Source: JBKPCD01 sp046727175
Lineage (GTDB): Bacteria > Acidobacteriota > Vicinamibacteria > Vicinamibacterales > 2-12-FULL-66-21
Reading direction: 5' to 3'
DNA length: 28,723 nt
NCBI GenBank assembly: GCA_046727175.1
Contig: JBKPCD010000236.1
Location: forward strand, 1 to 28,723
The notes beneath the pieces were generated by a model that did no database searches, was not told where the DNA came from, and saw only the letters and a program-made list of their open reading frames with translations. A program made the translations under genes and the position numbers. The first letter of the stretch is position 1; each line of letters opens with the position of its first letter. This document shows positions 1 through 9,641 of the stretch, in pieces.

Positions 1-2
1 GC

Positions 3-2936
3 GGAAACCTCGGTGGTCCGATCATCAAAAACAAGTTGTTCTTCTTCGCGAACTACGAGCAGGTATATCAGCCCAGCGAGACAACGATCTCCCGCAACGT
101 GCTCACGTCGGAAGCACAGCAGGGCATCTTCCGTTACACCGCAACGGACAACTCGGTGCGGACGATCAATCTCCTGGATCTCGCGCGCGCGAATAGTTTC
201 CCGAGCGCCATCGATCCGTTCGTCGCCGCGCAGTTGCAAACAGTCAACGGCGCTCTCGGCCAAGGAGACATTGCGTCTTCCACCAACCTGCTCGTGAACT
301 CGTTCCGGTTCATCAACCCGCAGATCCCGAACACGAACATCTATCCGACGGCGCGGGTCGATTATCAGGCCACGCCGTCACTTGCCATTCGGGGCGTATT
401 GAACCTGCAGTGGCGCGATCTGCCGACGAACCCGAGGTATCCGGGACTCCCGTCGATCAGTGATGGCTTCACTTCCAACTACTACATCCTCTCGACCGGA
501 GCAGATTGGACGCTGCGGCCGAACATGTTCAATCAAGCGAGCTTCGGCTTCCAGAGCAACTTCGAGGAGTTCCGGCCGGGGAACACGCTGTCCATCTACG
601 AACCTCAGGGCAATCGCCGAGTAATCTTTCCGGCTCTGAACAACGCCGCTCCGACCGGTACCAATCCGACGATGTTCGATTCCCCGCAGATCACCGCAGA
701 CCAGTTGCCCATCCCGCGCAACAATCCGGTCTACAACCTGTTCGATACGCTGACGTGGCTCAAGGGGAATCACACCTTCACACTCGGCGGCTCGTTCCGC
801 CGGACGACGATGTATGAATCCATCGGCGGCGCGCCGGTGTCGATCAATCTCGCCGTAGCTGCGGGGGACCCTGTCTCGAGCATCTTCAACGCGACGACAA
901 TCCCGGGCGTCCGCACCTCAGACCTTTCCAGCGCGCTTGCGTTGTACGCGCTGCTCACCGGCCGGATCAGCGGCGCCAGCGAGACCTACAACATCAAGGA
1001 TGGGACGACCGAATACGGGCTCAACCCGATCCTCCGGAAAGAGGGGCAGAACGTCGGCGGGGTCTACGCGCAGGATCAATGGCGGATCAATCCCCATACG
1101 ACCTTCAACTACGGCCTGCGATGGGAGTTCAGCGGCGCGGCTTACAACCGCAATGGCATCTATAGCAGCACGACCGTGGCTGACCTGCTCGGTCCCTCGA
1201 CCGCCCCGTTCCAGCCTGGCGTGCTCAATGGCAATCTCAACCCGCAGGTGTATCTCCTGACGCACCCGTACAAAAGCGACTGGAACAATCCGGCCCCGAA
1301 CGTGGGGATCGCGTGGAATCCGGACAAGCCGCAAGGATGGCTGGGTACGCTGCTTGGGCACAGCGTTTACGGCGCCAACTTCGGCGTGAACTATTACGAC
1401 GAGGGCTTGATCACGTTCCAGACAGCAGCGGGCAACGGACCGGGACCCATTCAGTCCCGAACACTGGATCCGGGTCAGCCAGGGTTCCCGCCTGGTGGGC
1501 TGACGCTCCAGTCGACGCTGCCGCCATTCGCGGTCTTTCCAACGGAATTCGCGTTTCCGATTCCGCAACAGCTCTTCACGTTCTCTCGCGGGCAGGCGGC
1601 GTTCGATCCAGACATCCGTACGCCGTTCATCCTGAACTGGACCGTGCGCTACCAGCGCGAGCTCTGGAAGAACGCCGCCATCGAAGTCCGATACGTCGCG
1701 AACCGGAGCCATCAGCTGTGGCGCCTCTACAACGTGAACGAGACGAACATTTTCGAGAACGGATTCCTACAGGAGTTCAGGAACGCGCAGCAGAACCTCG
1801 CGGTCAACGTGGCGAACGGGCGAACGGGCTTCGCGAACAACAACTTGCCCGGCCAGGTGCCGTTGCCAATCTTCGATGCAACGTTCGGTGCGCGCGGATC
1901 GATTCCCGCGGTTCCTGCAAACAGTGGATACACGAATCAGACGTTCATCACGCAATTGCAGCAAGGTCAGGCGGGCCGGCTCGCCAACTCCCTTGCAAGC
2001 AACAGCATCTACTTGTGTGCGATGACCGGCAACGCGCTGCCCGAATGTGCACGGCGCGGCTACAACGCGTCCGGCCCTTACGCGATCGATTTCTTTCAGG
2101 CGAACCCCTTCGGGGCCGGAAGCGCCATGCGTCTCTTGAGTGACGAGGGCTCGGCGAAGTACGACTCGCTGCAGCTGCAGTTTCGCCAGCGATACAACGC
2201 GGGTCTGACACTGACGGCCAACTACACCTACGGCAAGGCCCGGACCGATCGATATCCGGTGTCCGCCGACAACACCGCCGACTACAACACGCTTCGCGAC
2301 AAATCGCTCAACTGGGGACCAACCGCGTACGACTTGCGACACACCTTCCAGACCTACTGGACCTACGAGCTTCCGTTCGGCCAGAACCGGCACTTCAACA
2401 TCAACAACACATTCTTGGATCAAATCCTCGGTGGGTGGTCCGCATCAGGCATCGTCAAGATCCAGACCGGCAGACCATTCCTGCTGACGAGCGGACGGCA
2501 GACGTTCAACCAGCAAGATGCGGGCGTGATCCTCAACGGGATCACCGTCAACGAGCTTCAAAAGCTCGTGAAGGTGTCTCCGGGGACCAACGGCAACGTG
2601 TTCTTCCTGGATCCGAAACTGATTGGCGCAGACGGCCGGTCGAGTCCGCAGTACATCACCTACCCGACGACACCTGGCGAGCTGGGTCAATACGTTTACC
2701 TGTACGGTCCCGGCCTGTGGACGGCGGATCTGGGTCTGGCAAAAACGTTCCGGACGGGCGGTGGCTCGACTTTCAACTTCGAGACGTTGTTCATCAACGC
2801 CTTCAACCACCGGAACACGATCGTCGGGAGCACCGGCGGCGCAACCCTCAGCGTTGATTCCACGACATTCGGTCAGACCACGACGACAGCAATCGGTGCG
2901 CGTCAGATCCAGTTCCGGATCGGCGTGAACTTCTGA
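3..2936 (+). CDS. TonB-dependent receptor, Oar-like (5' end outside window)
   Basis: This is the C-terminal 977 residues of an outer-membrane beta-barrel receptor whose start lies before the window. The visible part opens with GNLGGPIIKNKLFFFANYE, the plug-to-barrel junction typical of Oar-like TonB-dependent receptors with a carboxypeptidase-regulatory N-terminus. Amphipathic strands follow, with aromatic-rich barrel segments such as YAQDQWRINPHTTFNYGLRWE and ANYTYGKARTDRYPVSADN. The chain ends in IQFRIGVNF with a terminal Phe, as expected for BAM-dependent insertion. The family takes up large ligands using TonB energy; the substrate cannot be read from sequence. Any in-frame start inside the window, such as the TTG at 36, would be internal and artificial. 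A second receptor of the same broad family follows on the same strand. Confidence 0.93.
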   Translation, partial: GNLGGPIIKNKLFFFANYEQVYQPSETTISRNVLTSEAQQGIFRYTATDNSVRTINLLDLARANSFPSAIDPFVAAQLQTVNGALGQGDIASSTNLLVNSFRFINPQIPNTNIYPTARVDYQATPSLAIRGVLNLQWRDLPTNPRYPGLPSISDGFTSNYYILSTGADWTLRPNMFNQASFGFQSNFEEFRPGNTLSIYEPQGNRRVIFPALNNAAPTGTNPTMFDSPQITADQLPIPRNNPVYNLFDTLTWLKGNHTFTLGGSFRRTTMYESIGGAPVSINLAVAAGDPVSSIFNATTIPGVRTSDLSSALALYALLTGRISGASETYNIKDGTTEYGLNPILRKEGQNVGGVYAQDQWRINPHTTFNYGLRWEFSGAAYNRNGIYSSTTVADLLGPSTAPFQPGVLNGNLNPQVYLLTHPYKSDWNNPAPNVGIAWNPDKPQGWLGTLLGHSVYGANFGVNYYDEGLITFQTAAGNGPGPIQSRTLDPGQPGFPPGGLTLQSTLPPFAVFPTEFAFPIPQQLFTFSRGQAAFDPDIRTPFILNWTVRYQRELWKNAAIEVRYVANRSHQLWRLYNVNETNIFENGFLQEFRNAQQNLAVNVANGRTGFANNNLPGQVPLPIFDATFGARGSIPAVPANSGYTNQTFITQLQQGQAGRLANSLASNSIYLCAMTGNALPECARRGYNASGPYAIDFFQANPFGAGSAMRLLSDEGSAKYDSLQLQFRQRYNAGLTLTANYTYGKARTDRYPVSADNTADYNTLRDKSLNWGPTAYDLRHTFQTYWTYELPFGQNRHFNINNTFLDQILGGWSASGIVKIQTGRPFLLTSGRQTFNQQDAGVILNGITVNELQKLVKVSPGTNGNVFFLDPKLIGADGRSSPQYITYPTTPGELGQYVYLYGPGLWTADLGLAKTFRTGGGSTFNFETLFINAFNHRNTIVGSTGGATLSVDSTTFGQTTTTAIGARQIQFRIGVNF

Positions 2937-3125
2937 AAAGAGAAGGGGAGTTTCACGCTCGACAACGTCGAGCTGGATGGTCGGCCACTGGGTCGCCACC
3001 GGCACGGATGATGTTGGGAAGAACTATGGCTGCCGGCGGCGGCGCGGGCGATGGTTGGAATGTGCGATGGCCGGGCAAGGATTCGATCGCCTGGTCCCAG
3101 CGTTGGTCCCGGACAAATCTGTCGC

Positions 3126-3154
3126 TTGCCGCACCGGGGCGCCCGCCCTACAAT
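3126..3154 (+). promoter_or_regulatory. Sigma70-type promoter for the second receptor
   Basis: A -35 TTGCCG (3126-3131) and a -10 TACAAT (3149-3154) are separated by exactly 17 bases. The predicted transcript would start near 3161, giving a leader of about 47 bases that carries the AGGAGGAGG ribosome site. This argues against an upstream ATG at 2977 being the start of the next gene. The 189 bases between the first receptor's stop and this box hold nothing else I can recognise. Confidence 0.6.
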
Positions 3155-3207
3155 CCTTCAGTTACGTCCCAGAGTTTCACCTCGCGCTCCCAGGAGGAGG
3201 GTTGGCG

Positions 3208-6096
3208 ATGAGTGCACCAAGTCGAAGTATGGCGCTGGCTCTGATTGCGATTCTCGCGATCGCGACCGGCGCAGCCGCGCAGGAATTCCGAGGCCGCGTC
3301 AACGGCGTCGTCAGCGATAACACGGGCGCGGTGCTGCCGGGCGTCACCGTCACGGCCTCGGGGCCTGCGCTCATTCAGCCGCAGACGACGACCACCGGCG
3401 AGGACGGCTCGTACCGGTTCATCGCGCTGCCAGCGGGCGTGTACACGATTGGTTTCGAGCTGAACGGGTTCAAGGCCGTCAAGCACGAGAACATCCGGGT
3501 CGTGATCGGCACGACGCTGTCGGTCGACGCGAAGCTCGAGGTCGCCGCGCTCCAGGAGACAGTGACGGTGAGCGGCGAATCGCCCGTCGTCGACACGTCG
3601 ACGACGACGGTCGGCACGAACTTCACGAAGGAACTGCTCACGGAAATCCCGAACGCGCGGGACGTCTGGGCCGCGATGTCCCAGGCACCGGGCATTAGCA
3701 TGACCGGCTATGACGTCGGCGGCTCACACACCGGCACGCAGACCGGCTTCGTCGTCTACGGCATCAACCAGCAGCGAACGACGCGGATCGAGGGCGTCAA
3801 CCAAACTGAAGATACCAGCGCAAACGCGGGATACTTCGACTTCGGGTCGTTCGAGGAATTCCAGATCGGTGGCGCCGGGATGGGGGCGGATCAGGACACG
3901 CCGGGTGGATCGATGAACATCACCGTGAAATCGGGCGGCGATCGCCTCACCGGTCAGTGGTACAGCGACTGGGAGGGCAAGGACACGATCTCGAACAACG
4001 TTCCGGACGAACTGAAGGTCACCGGCGGGACGAAGGACGGATTCGTCGCACCGACTGGCGGCGTCAACCGCGGCAATCAGATTGATCGACAGTACGACGT
4101 GAACGGAAACATCGGGGGGCCGGTCGTCCGCGGACGCGCCTGGTTCTTCGGATCGTACCGGATCAACAATCAGTACAAGTTCATCACCGGCCTCTCCGAG
4201 CTGGCGCAATCCAAGTTGACCAACTACACGGTGAAGGGGACATACCAGCTTGCAAAAAACAACCAGATCATCGGCTACTGGAACAAGCGCGAGAAGCTGC
4301 AGCCGTTACGCGATCTCTCCACGCTGAGACCGACGTCAGCGTCGTATTGGCAGTCCTCGCAAAACTACCCGTACAAGCTCGAGTGGACGAGCGTCCTCAC
4401 GAGCCGTTTGTTCCTCGACGTGATCGCGGCAGGCTGGCGGAACTACTTCCCGCTGAGACCGACCTCTGAGCACGGCGGCTTCACGGGAACGTTGCAGCCC
4501 GGCCGGATCGAGTTGAACACGAACCAGTATTTTGATGGCGGAGCCGGTAACGCGTATCAGGACCAGCGTCGATGGAAGCCGCAGTACAACGTGTCGCTCG
4601 CCTGGTTCAAAGATGGCTGGCGTGGATCGCACGATTTCAAGTTTGGCGCGGAGGGCCGGTGGGAGAAACGGCTGTACTTCCAGGATCAGCCGTTCAATAT
4701 CCTCTACCGAGACCGTGGGACCGCCACGAGCGAGCTGGAGATCTACAACACGCCCAACGATGGCGACAACCGCGTGACGGCGCACGCCGTGTACGCGCAG
4801 GACACGTGGAAGTTCTCGCACAACCTGACGTTCACGCTCGGAGCCCGGCTCGACCACTATCGAGATTTCTACCCTGATCAGAGCATCGTGCCAGAGGGCA
4901 TTCCGGCGCTCGCTGGTGCAACGGATCCGACGTTGGTGAACTTCCTCGCGAGAAAGGACATCCAGGGCACGACCGTCTCGCGCTCGACGTCGATCGGTCC
5001 GCGCATTGGATTCGCCTGGGATATCGGCGGCAACAACCGCTCGGTCGTGAAGGGGTACTTCGGCCAGTTCTACTTCAACTCGTCCCCCGACACGCTCGCA
5101 GCGTTGCAAAACCCCGTCGGCACCGCGCGGCTGCGCTATCGGTTCAACGACCTGAACGGGAACCGTTTGCTCGACAGTCCATCCGAGTTGGGCGCGCTCC
5201 TCTCTACGCAGGGTGGTGCGGGCTTCGTTCGGATCGATCCTGATCTCGAGCGCCCGTACAGCCAGGAGATCTCCGGGCACTTCGAGCAGGAGATCGTGCG
5301 CGGTTTGTCGGGACGCGTCTCGTGGGTCTACAAGAACATCCGCAAGGATTGGGAGGAAGTGGACCTGCTGCGTGTCGGCGCGTATACGATCCCATTTCAG
5401 ACAGTCGATCCTGGGCCCGACGGCGTGACGGGCACGGCCGATGATGCAAGCATCACCGTGCTCGATCGACAGGCCGGCATCGGGTCCGACCGCGTGTTCA
5501 CGAACCCAAGTGATCCTGAGTACAACTCGGACTTCAAGACGTTCGAGATCGCCCTGAACCGGCGTTTCGCGGGCAAATGGATGGCGCTGACCTCGTTCGG
5601 CTACACGTGGCTCGATCAGTTCCACGGTGTGACCTCGTCGACGACTGCCCTGGGCACAGCCGGTATCGACAAGGCCTTCAACTGGCAACCGAACTTGCGA
5701 CGGTTCGGTCGCGAGCAGACCACGCTGTGGAACTACAAGCTGATCGGCCGCTACGTCTTCCCGTACGCGATTGGCTTCAGCGGTTCGTACAAGCTGCAGA
5801 GCGGCCGCAACTGGGGCCGGACGATCAGCGTGACGCTCCCGAACGCGGGCGCCGAGACAATCCGCGTCGAGCCCGGGGACGCACGACGAGCACCGAACGT
5901 CGGGATCTTCGACATTCGTGTCGACAAGACGTTCCGCTTCGGCGCAGCAGGCGGCTTCACGGCGATGTTCGACGTGTTCAACCTGACGAACGACTCGACG
6001 CCGGCGAACTTCGCGATCACCTCGGTTGGCATGCAGCGGATCATCGCGCTGCTCGATCCGAGAATCATCAGGTTCGGCATAAGGTACGACTTCTAG
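3208..6096 (+). CDS. TonB-dependent receptor with carboxypeptidase-regulatory-like N-terminal domain
   Basis: This is a complete 962-residue outer-membrane receptor. I place the start at ATG 3208, behind AGGAGGAGG at 3192-3200 with a 7-base gap. It is followed at once by a signal peptide (residues 1 to about 25, ending ATGAAAQ). The frame stays open upstream to 2977, but that stretch has no ribosome site and would bury the signal peptide. After the signal comes a transthyretin-like CarboxypepD_reg domain (about 28-110, with GVVSDNTGAVLPGVTV and GSYRFIALPAGVY). Then come a plug (about 125-245) containing TPGGSMNITVKSGGDRLTG, and a barrel ending in RFGIRYDF with a terminal Phe. Such proteins import unknown large ligands, often glycans or peptides in this phylum. 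The gene is preceded by its own promoter and followed by a long inverted repeat. Confidence 0.93.
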   Translation: MSAPSRSMALALIAILAIATGAAAQEFRGRVNGVVSDNTGAVLPGVTVTASGPALIQPQTTTTGEDGSYRFIALPAGVYTIGFELNGFKAVKHENIRVVIGTTLSVDAKLEVAALQETVTVSGESPVVDTSTTTVGTNFTKELLTEIPNARDVWAAMSQAPGISMTGYDVGGSHTGTQTGFVVYGINQQRTTRIEGVNQTEDTSANAGYFDFGSFEEFQIGGAGMGADQDTPGGSMNITVKSGGDRLTGQWYSDWEGKDTISNNVPDELKVTGGTKDGFVAPTGGVNRGNQIDRQYDVNGNIGGPVVRGRAWFFGSYRINNQYKFITGLSELAQSKLTNYTVKGTYQLAKNNQIIGYWNKREKLQPLRDLSTLRPTSASYWQSSQNYPYKLEWTSVLTSRLFLDVIAAGWRNYFPLRPTSEHGGFTGTLQPGRIELNTNQYFDGGAGNAYQDQRRWKPQYNVSLAWFKDGWRGSHDFKFGAEGRWEKRLYFQDQPFNILYRDRGTATSELEIYNTPNDGDNRVTAHAVYAQDTWKFSHNLTFTLGARLDHYRDFYPDQSIVPEGIPALAGATDPTLVNFLARKDIQGTTVSRSTSIGPRIGFAWDIGGNNRSVVKGYFGQFYFNSSPDTLAALQNPVGTARLRYRFNDLNGNRLLDSPSELGALLSTQGGAGFVRIDPDLERPYSQEISGHFEQEIVRGLSGRVSWVYKNIRKDWEEVDLLRVGAYTIPFQTVDPGPDGVTGTADDASITVLDRQAGIGSDRVFTNPSDPEYNSDFKTFEIALNRRFAGKWMALTSFGYTWLDQFHGVTSSTTALGTAGIDKAFNWQPNLRRFGREQTTLWNYKLIGRYVFPYAIGFSGSYKLQSGRNWGRTISVTLPNAGAETIRVEPGDARRAPNVGIFDIRVDKTFRFGAAGGFTAMFDVFNLTNDSTPANFAITSVGMQRIIALLDPRIIRFGIRYDF

Positions 6097-6098
6097 AC

Positions 6099-6303
6099 CA
6101 GTCGACAGTCGGCAATCTTTCGTCGTCGGTCACAGTCGGCAGTCCGAGTCGCGAATCTCAGTCGCTCGTCTCAGTTGTGGGTGAAAGCGTCTGAGACTCG
6201 CAACTGGGGTCATCTCGGATTGACGACTGGGACTGCCGACCGAGATTGCCGACTCGGATTGCCGATTGTGACGAGCGACTAGCGACTGTCGACAGTCGAC
6301 TGT
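6099..6303. repeat. About 200-base imperfect inverted repeat between genes
   Basis: The whole gap between the receptor stop and the next ATG is built from variants of short words such as CAGTCGGCAATC. They occur in one orientation on the left half and as reverse complements on the right (GATTGCCGACTCG, GACTGCCGAC). Reversing the right half gives a near-continuous alignment to the left half over roughly 90 bases. The right edge contains the perfect 16-base palindrome CGACTGTCGACAGTCG at 6283-6298. The transcript could fold into one long hairpin, possibly acting as a terminator or processing site. No promoter or ribosome site for the next gene is obvious here. Confidence 0.75.
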
Positions 6304-6306
6304 CCC

Positions 6307-9300
6307 ATGCGCCGTCAGCTCCTCGTCCTCTACGCGCTGTCCGGCGCGGTCGCGCTCGTCTACGAAATCGTCTGGACACGTCTGCTCTCGCTCCACCTCG
6401 GACACACGATTGCCGCCGCGAGCGCAGTACTCGCGGCCTTCATGGGTGGGCTCGCGATTGGCGCCTTGATCGCAGGCGCCCGCAGCAATCGCGTCAGCCC
6501 CCGCGGGGCACTGAGAACCTATGCCGTCCTCGAGATCGGGGTCGCCGCGTATGCGCTTTGCCTTCCTTCGCTCTTGACGCTGGCGCAACCGCTGCTGGCG
6601 ACCGTGTACCGCGACGGCGCGGCCGGCTGGTCTTTCGGCGCCTTGCGCTTCGCGCTGGCGCTCGTGCTCGTTGGGCTGCCGGCATCAGCGATGGGAGCTA
6701 CGTATCCTCTCCTGGTGCGTGCCGCCGGCGCACGGATTGGCGCGGACGTTCTCTACGCCGTGAACACGATCGGGGCCGCAACCGGCGCGCTGGCTGCGGG
6801 GTTCCTGCTTCTTCCTTCGTTTGGCATCTTCAGGAGCACCCTCACAGGTGTTGCGGCGGGAGCACTCGTCGGCGCAATGGCATGGCGTTTCGCAGGCGGT
6901 CTTGGCAATGACGTCGCGAATCTCGATGCACCGCCTGTATCACGCGCAGCGCCAGGCACATCGTCGCGCCAAAAGAAAACTGTCGAAGCGCCCGTCTCGC
7001 TCAGGGACGGAATCCTATCTGCCGCCATCGCTGGATTCATCGCGCTCGCGCTCGAAATCGCATGGACGCGGGCGCTCGCAGTCGTGCTGGGGCCGACGAT
7101 CTATGCGTTCAGCGCGATGCTCGCCACCTTCATCATCGGTCTGGCGGCAGGCTCCAGCATGGGCGCGTGGCTCGTGAGGCGCATGACGGGCGCGCAGGGT
7201 TTGGTTGGAGTGCTCTTCGCTGCAACCGCACTCTCCACGGCGGTCGCGGTCGCGCGGCTCGACGACGTGTTCCTCGAGGTTGCGATACGGGCGGCGGATC
7301 CCGGAGCGCAGTGGTCCGCGGTGGTTGCCGCTGGTTTCTGGCAGACGCTGCTGCTGCTCATGCCAATCGCCTGCAGCTCGGGAGCGCTCTTTCCCGCGGC
7401 GCTTGCAATCGCCGGCGCGACGTCGAGTGCGCGCAACGCCGCGATCGTCTACGCCGCAAACACGGGCGGAGCGATTCTTGGCGCGCTTGGGGCGGGACTC
7501 GCGCTCATCCCGCGGATTGGTCTGCTCAGAACCGTTCAGACCGCTGCCGTCGTCGCTATCGTTGGCGCGGTCGCGAGCAGCCTGCGCGCGCAGCGGCGTC
7601 GGATGACAATCGTCAGCGGCACCGCGGCCGTAGCCGTAGCGGCAGCGGCAATCCTCATGCGATCGCCCTGGGATCCGATGTTGATGTCGAGCGGCGGTTA
7701 CAAATACGCGCCGTACCTCGGGGCCCGCGATCTGCGCGAGTTGCTCACGGCCGGGACGCTTCGGTACTACCGCGAGGGGGCGAGCGCGACCGTCGCGGTC
7801 CGCGATCTCGCGGGCGTGCGCAGCCTCTCGATTGACGGCAAAGTCGACGCGTCGACGGGGAACGACATGCTGACGCAGCGGATGCTGGCGCACATCCCGC
7901 TTCTGATGCACGCGGCACCGGCGAACGTCGCGATCGTCGGTCTCGGCAGCGGCGTCACCCTCGCCGCCGCGCTGACCCATCCGATCTCGTCAGCCGACGT
8001 GATCGAGATATCGCCCGAAGTCGTCGATGCGAGCGCGTGGTTTTCGAGCGTCAACCGGAATGCTTTACGTGACCCGCGAGTGCGATTGATCGTGGGCGAC
8101 GCGCGCTCTCATTTCCGAATGGCCACGCGTCGATACGATGTGATCGTTTCGGAGCCGTCGAACCCGTGGATGGCGGGCGTCGCGGCGCTCTTTACGCGCG
8201 AATTCTTCGAAGCGCTCCGCGCGCGTCTGGCGACCGATGGTCTCGTGTGCCAGTGGGCGCATACCTACGACATCTCGGAAACCGACCTGAAATCCATTGT
8301 CGCGACGTTTGCGTCGGTGTTCGCGGAGGTCACGCTGTGGCTCGTCGGCGACGGCGACCTCTTGATGATCGGCGGGATCGGCGCGGACCGGCGATCGGGT
8401 TCCCTTCCCGGCGGTGCGCGTCGGCCCGATGCCGCGCGTGATCTCGCGGCGGCTGGTATCTCATCGGCTGACGCCGTGCAGTCGCTGCTCGTCGGGGGAA
8501 CCGCGTTCGCGCGATCGTGGGGGCAGCGCGCCGCCCTGCAGGTCGACGATCGGATGGCGCTGGAGTTCTCCGCGCCGCGCGAGATCGTCGGACGCACTGC
8601 GGAGGATCAGGCGGCGATGATCGTCAGCGCGTCGGCCGGTCTGCCGGGCTGGAAGCAGACCTACATGTCGAGCGCCGGAGCGGCGCGCCAAGCCGGAATG
8701 CTGCACTTGCGAAGCGGCGCCGTCAGACGCGCGTGGATGGCGCTCGACCGCGCCGTTGCGTTGGGCGCCGACGATGCTGAGACGATTGAGGCGTACGTGC
8801 GCAGCGCTGGAGGCGCGGACCAGGTCGCTGCAACCGAATCGCGACTGCGCGCGCTCGTCGATCGCAGTCCCTCCAACTCGATCGTGCGTCTCGAGCTCGC
8901 GAGGCTTCTCGCCGGACGCGGCGAATTCTCCGAGGCCAGGACGCAGGCGCTTCGTGCGTGGGAGCTGACGCCTGACGAACGCGCCGCCGAGCGGCTTGCC
9001 GCGATTGCCGCGGACGCGCAGGATGTTGACGGTCTATCGTCCGCCGTCGCGCGGCTGACGCAGTGCTCTCCGAACAGCAGCACCACCGTCTATTACCGGG
9101 CGACCCTCGCCTATTTCCGCGGCCAGCCCGACGCGCCCGAACTGGCGCGACGATCGGCCGAAGCACGTCCGTCCCACGCACCGAGCTGGACGCTGCTGGG
9201 CGCCGCGCTCGCGAGCTCGGGAGCGTCGCCCGATTTGGTGCGCGATGCGTTCTCGAAGGCGATTGCCGCCGACCCGTCCGAGGCTGCTGGTTACGTCAAC

Positions 9301-9429
9301 CTTGCGACGTTCGAGCTCGAACAGGGTCGCCACGATACCGCGGCTCGTTTATTCGCCGAAGGCTTGACAGTCGATCCGGAGAACCGGCTCGCACGAGAGG
9401 GGCTCAGCCGCGCTCGTCGGCGCAGGTGA
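6307..9429 (+). CDS. Membrane-fused spermidine-synthase-like protein with TPR tail
   Basis: The protein has 1040 residues. Residues 1 to about 450 are a dozen or so hydrophobic helices in two similar halves, starting SGAVALVYEIVWTR and again GFIALALEIAWTR. This is the signature of the fused MFS/spermidine synthase family. Residues about 460-700 are a Rossmann aminopropyltransferase-like domain with the nucleotide loop VGLGSGV near 543-549, the acidic EISPEVV, and the catalytic-region motif VSEPSNPWMAG. Residues about 790-1040 contain repeated helix pairs resembling TPRs. Classic enzymes transfer aminopropyl to putrescine, but the fused forms are rarely characterised, so the substrate is unknown. 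The gene stands alone between the long inverted repeat and a convergent small gene. No strong ribosome site precedes ATG 6307. Confidence 0.87.
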   Translation: MRRQLLVLYALSGAVALVYEIVWTRLLSLHLGHTIAAASAVLAAFMGGLAIGALIAGARSNRVSPRGALRTYAVLEIGVAAYALCLPSLLTLAQPLLATVYRDGAAGWSFGALRFALALVLVGLPASAMGATYPLLVRAAGARIGADVLYAVNTIGAATGALAAGFLLLPSFGIFRSTLTGVAAGALVGAMAWRFAGGLGNDVANLDAPPVSRAAPGTSSRQKKTVEAPVSLRDGILSAAIAGFIALALEIAWTRALAVVLGPTIYAFSAMLATFIIGLAAGSSMGAWLVRRMTGAQGLVGVLFAATALSTAVAVARLDDVFLEVAIRAADPGAQWSAVVAAGFWQTLLLLMPIACSSGALFPAALAIAGATSSARNAAIVYAANTGGAILGALGAGLALIPRIGLLRTVQTAAVVAIVGAVASSLRAQRRRMTIVSGTAAVAVAAAAILMRSPWDPMLMSSGGYKYAPYLGARDLRELLTAGTLRYYREGASATVAVRDLAGVRSLSIDGKVDASTGNDMLTQRMLAHIPLLMHAAPANVAIVGLGSGVTLAAALTHPISSADVIEISPEVVDASAWFSSVNRNALRDPRVRLIVGDARSHFRMATRRYDVIVSEPSNPWMAGVAALFTREFFEALRARLATDGLVCQWAHTYDISETDLKSIVATFASVFAEVTLWLVGDGDLLMIGGIGADRRSGSLPGGARRPDAARDLAAAGISSADAVQSLLVGGTAFARSWGQRAALQVDDRMALEFSAPREIVGRTAEDQAAMIVSASAGLPGWKQTYMSSAGAARQAGMLHLRSGAVRRAWMALDRAVALGADDAETIEAYVRSAGGADQVAATESRLRALVDRSPSNSIVRLELARLLAGRGEFSEARTQALRAWELTPDERAAERLAAIAADAQDVDGLSSAVARLTQCSPNSSTTVYYRATLAYFRGQPDAPELARRSAEARPSHAPSWTLLGAALASSGASPDLVRDAFSKAIAADPSEAAGYVNLATFELEQGRHDTAARLFAEGLTVDPENRLAREGLSRARRRR

Positions 9430-9602
9430 CGAATGAAGTGGATGGAATGATCTACGTGAACGGCCGAGTCCACCTGGTGACGCGAGTTGTCAGATTTGCA
9501 TAGACCTCTGAAACGCAGGGACGGGAACTCGCTAATTGGTTAATTGGGTAGGGCGCCGGAGTCCGTGACTTGAGGCCTCGCCGTTCGGCGGTTCGGTCGG
9601 CC

Positions 9603-9633
9603 GCTCACCATCCGCTTGCGCACGCGGGTGAGC
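9603..9633. terminator. Possible bidirectional terminator hairpin
   Basis: GCTCACC (9603-9609) and GGTGAGC (9627-9633) form a 7-base perfect stem with a 17-base loop between convergent gene ends at 9429 and 9642. There is no T-tract, so intrinsic termination is uncertain. The rest of the gap (9430-9602) holds only a small CGCCG/CGGCG palindrome near 9580 and an AT-rich TTGGTTAATTGGG stretch. Confidence 0.35.
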
Positions 9634-9641
9634 AAATCGCG

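Noticed and set aside
2977..3207. In-frame upstream extension of the second receptor from ATG 2977
   Set aside because: It would bury a good signal peptide, has no ribosome site, and a 17-base-spaced promoter plus AGGAGGAGG point to ATG 3208.
4336..5688. 450-codon open frame on the minus strand
   Set aside because: It is antisense to the receptor barrel; composition is Arg/Val-rich mirror coding with no domain.
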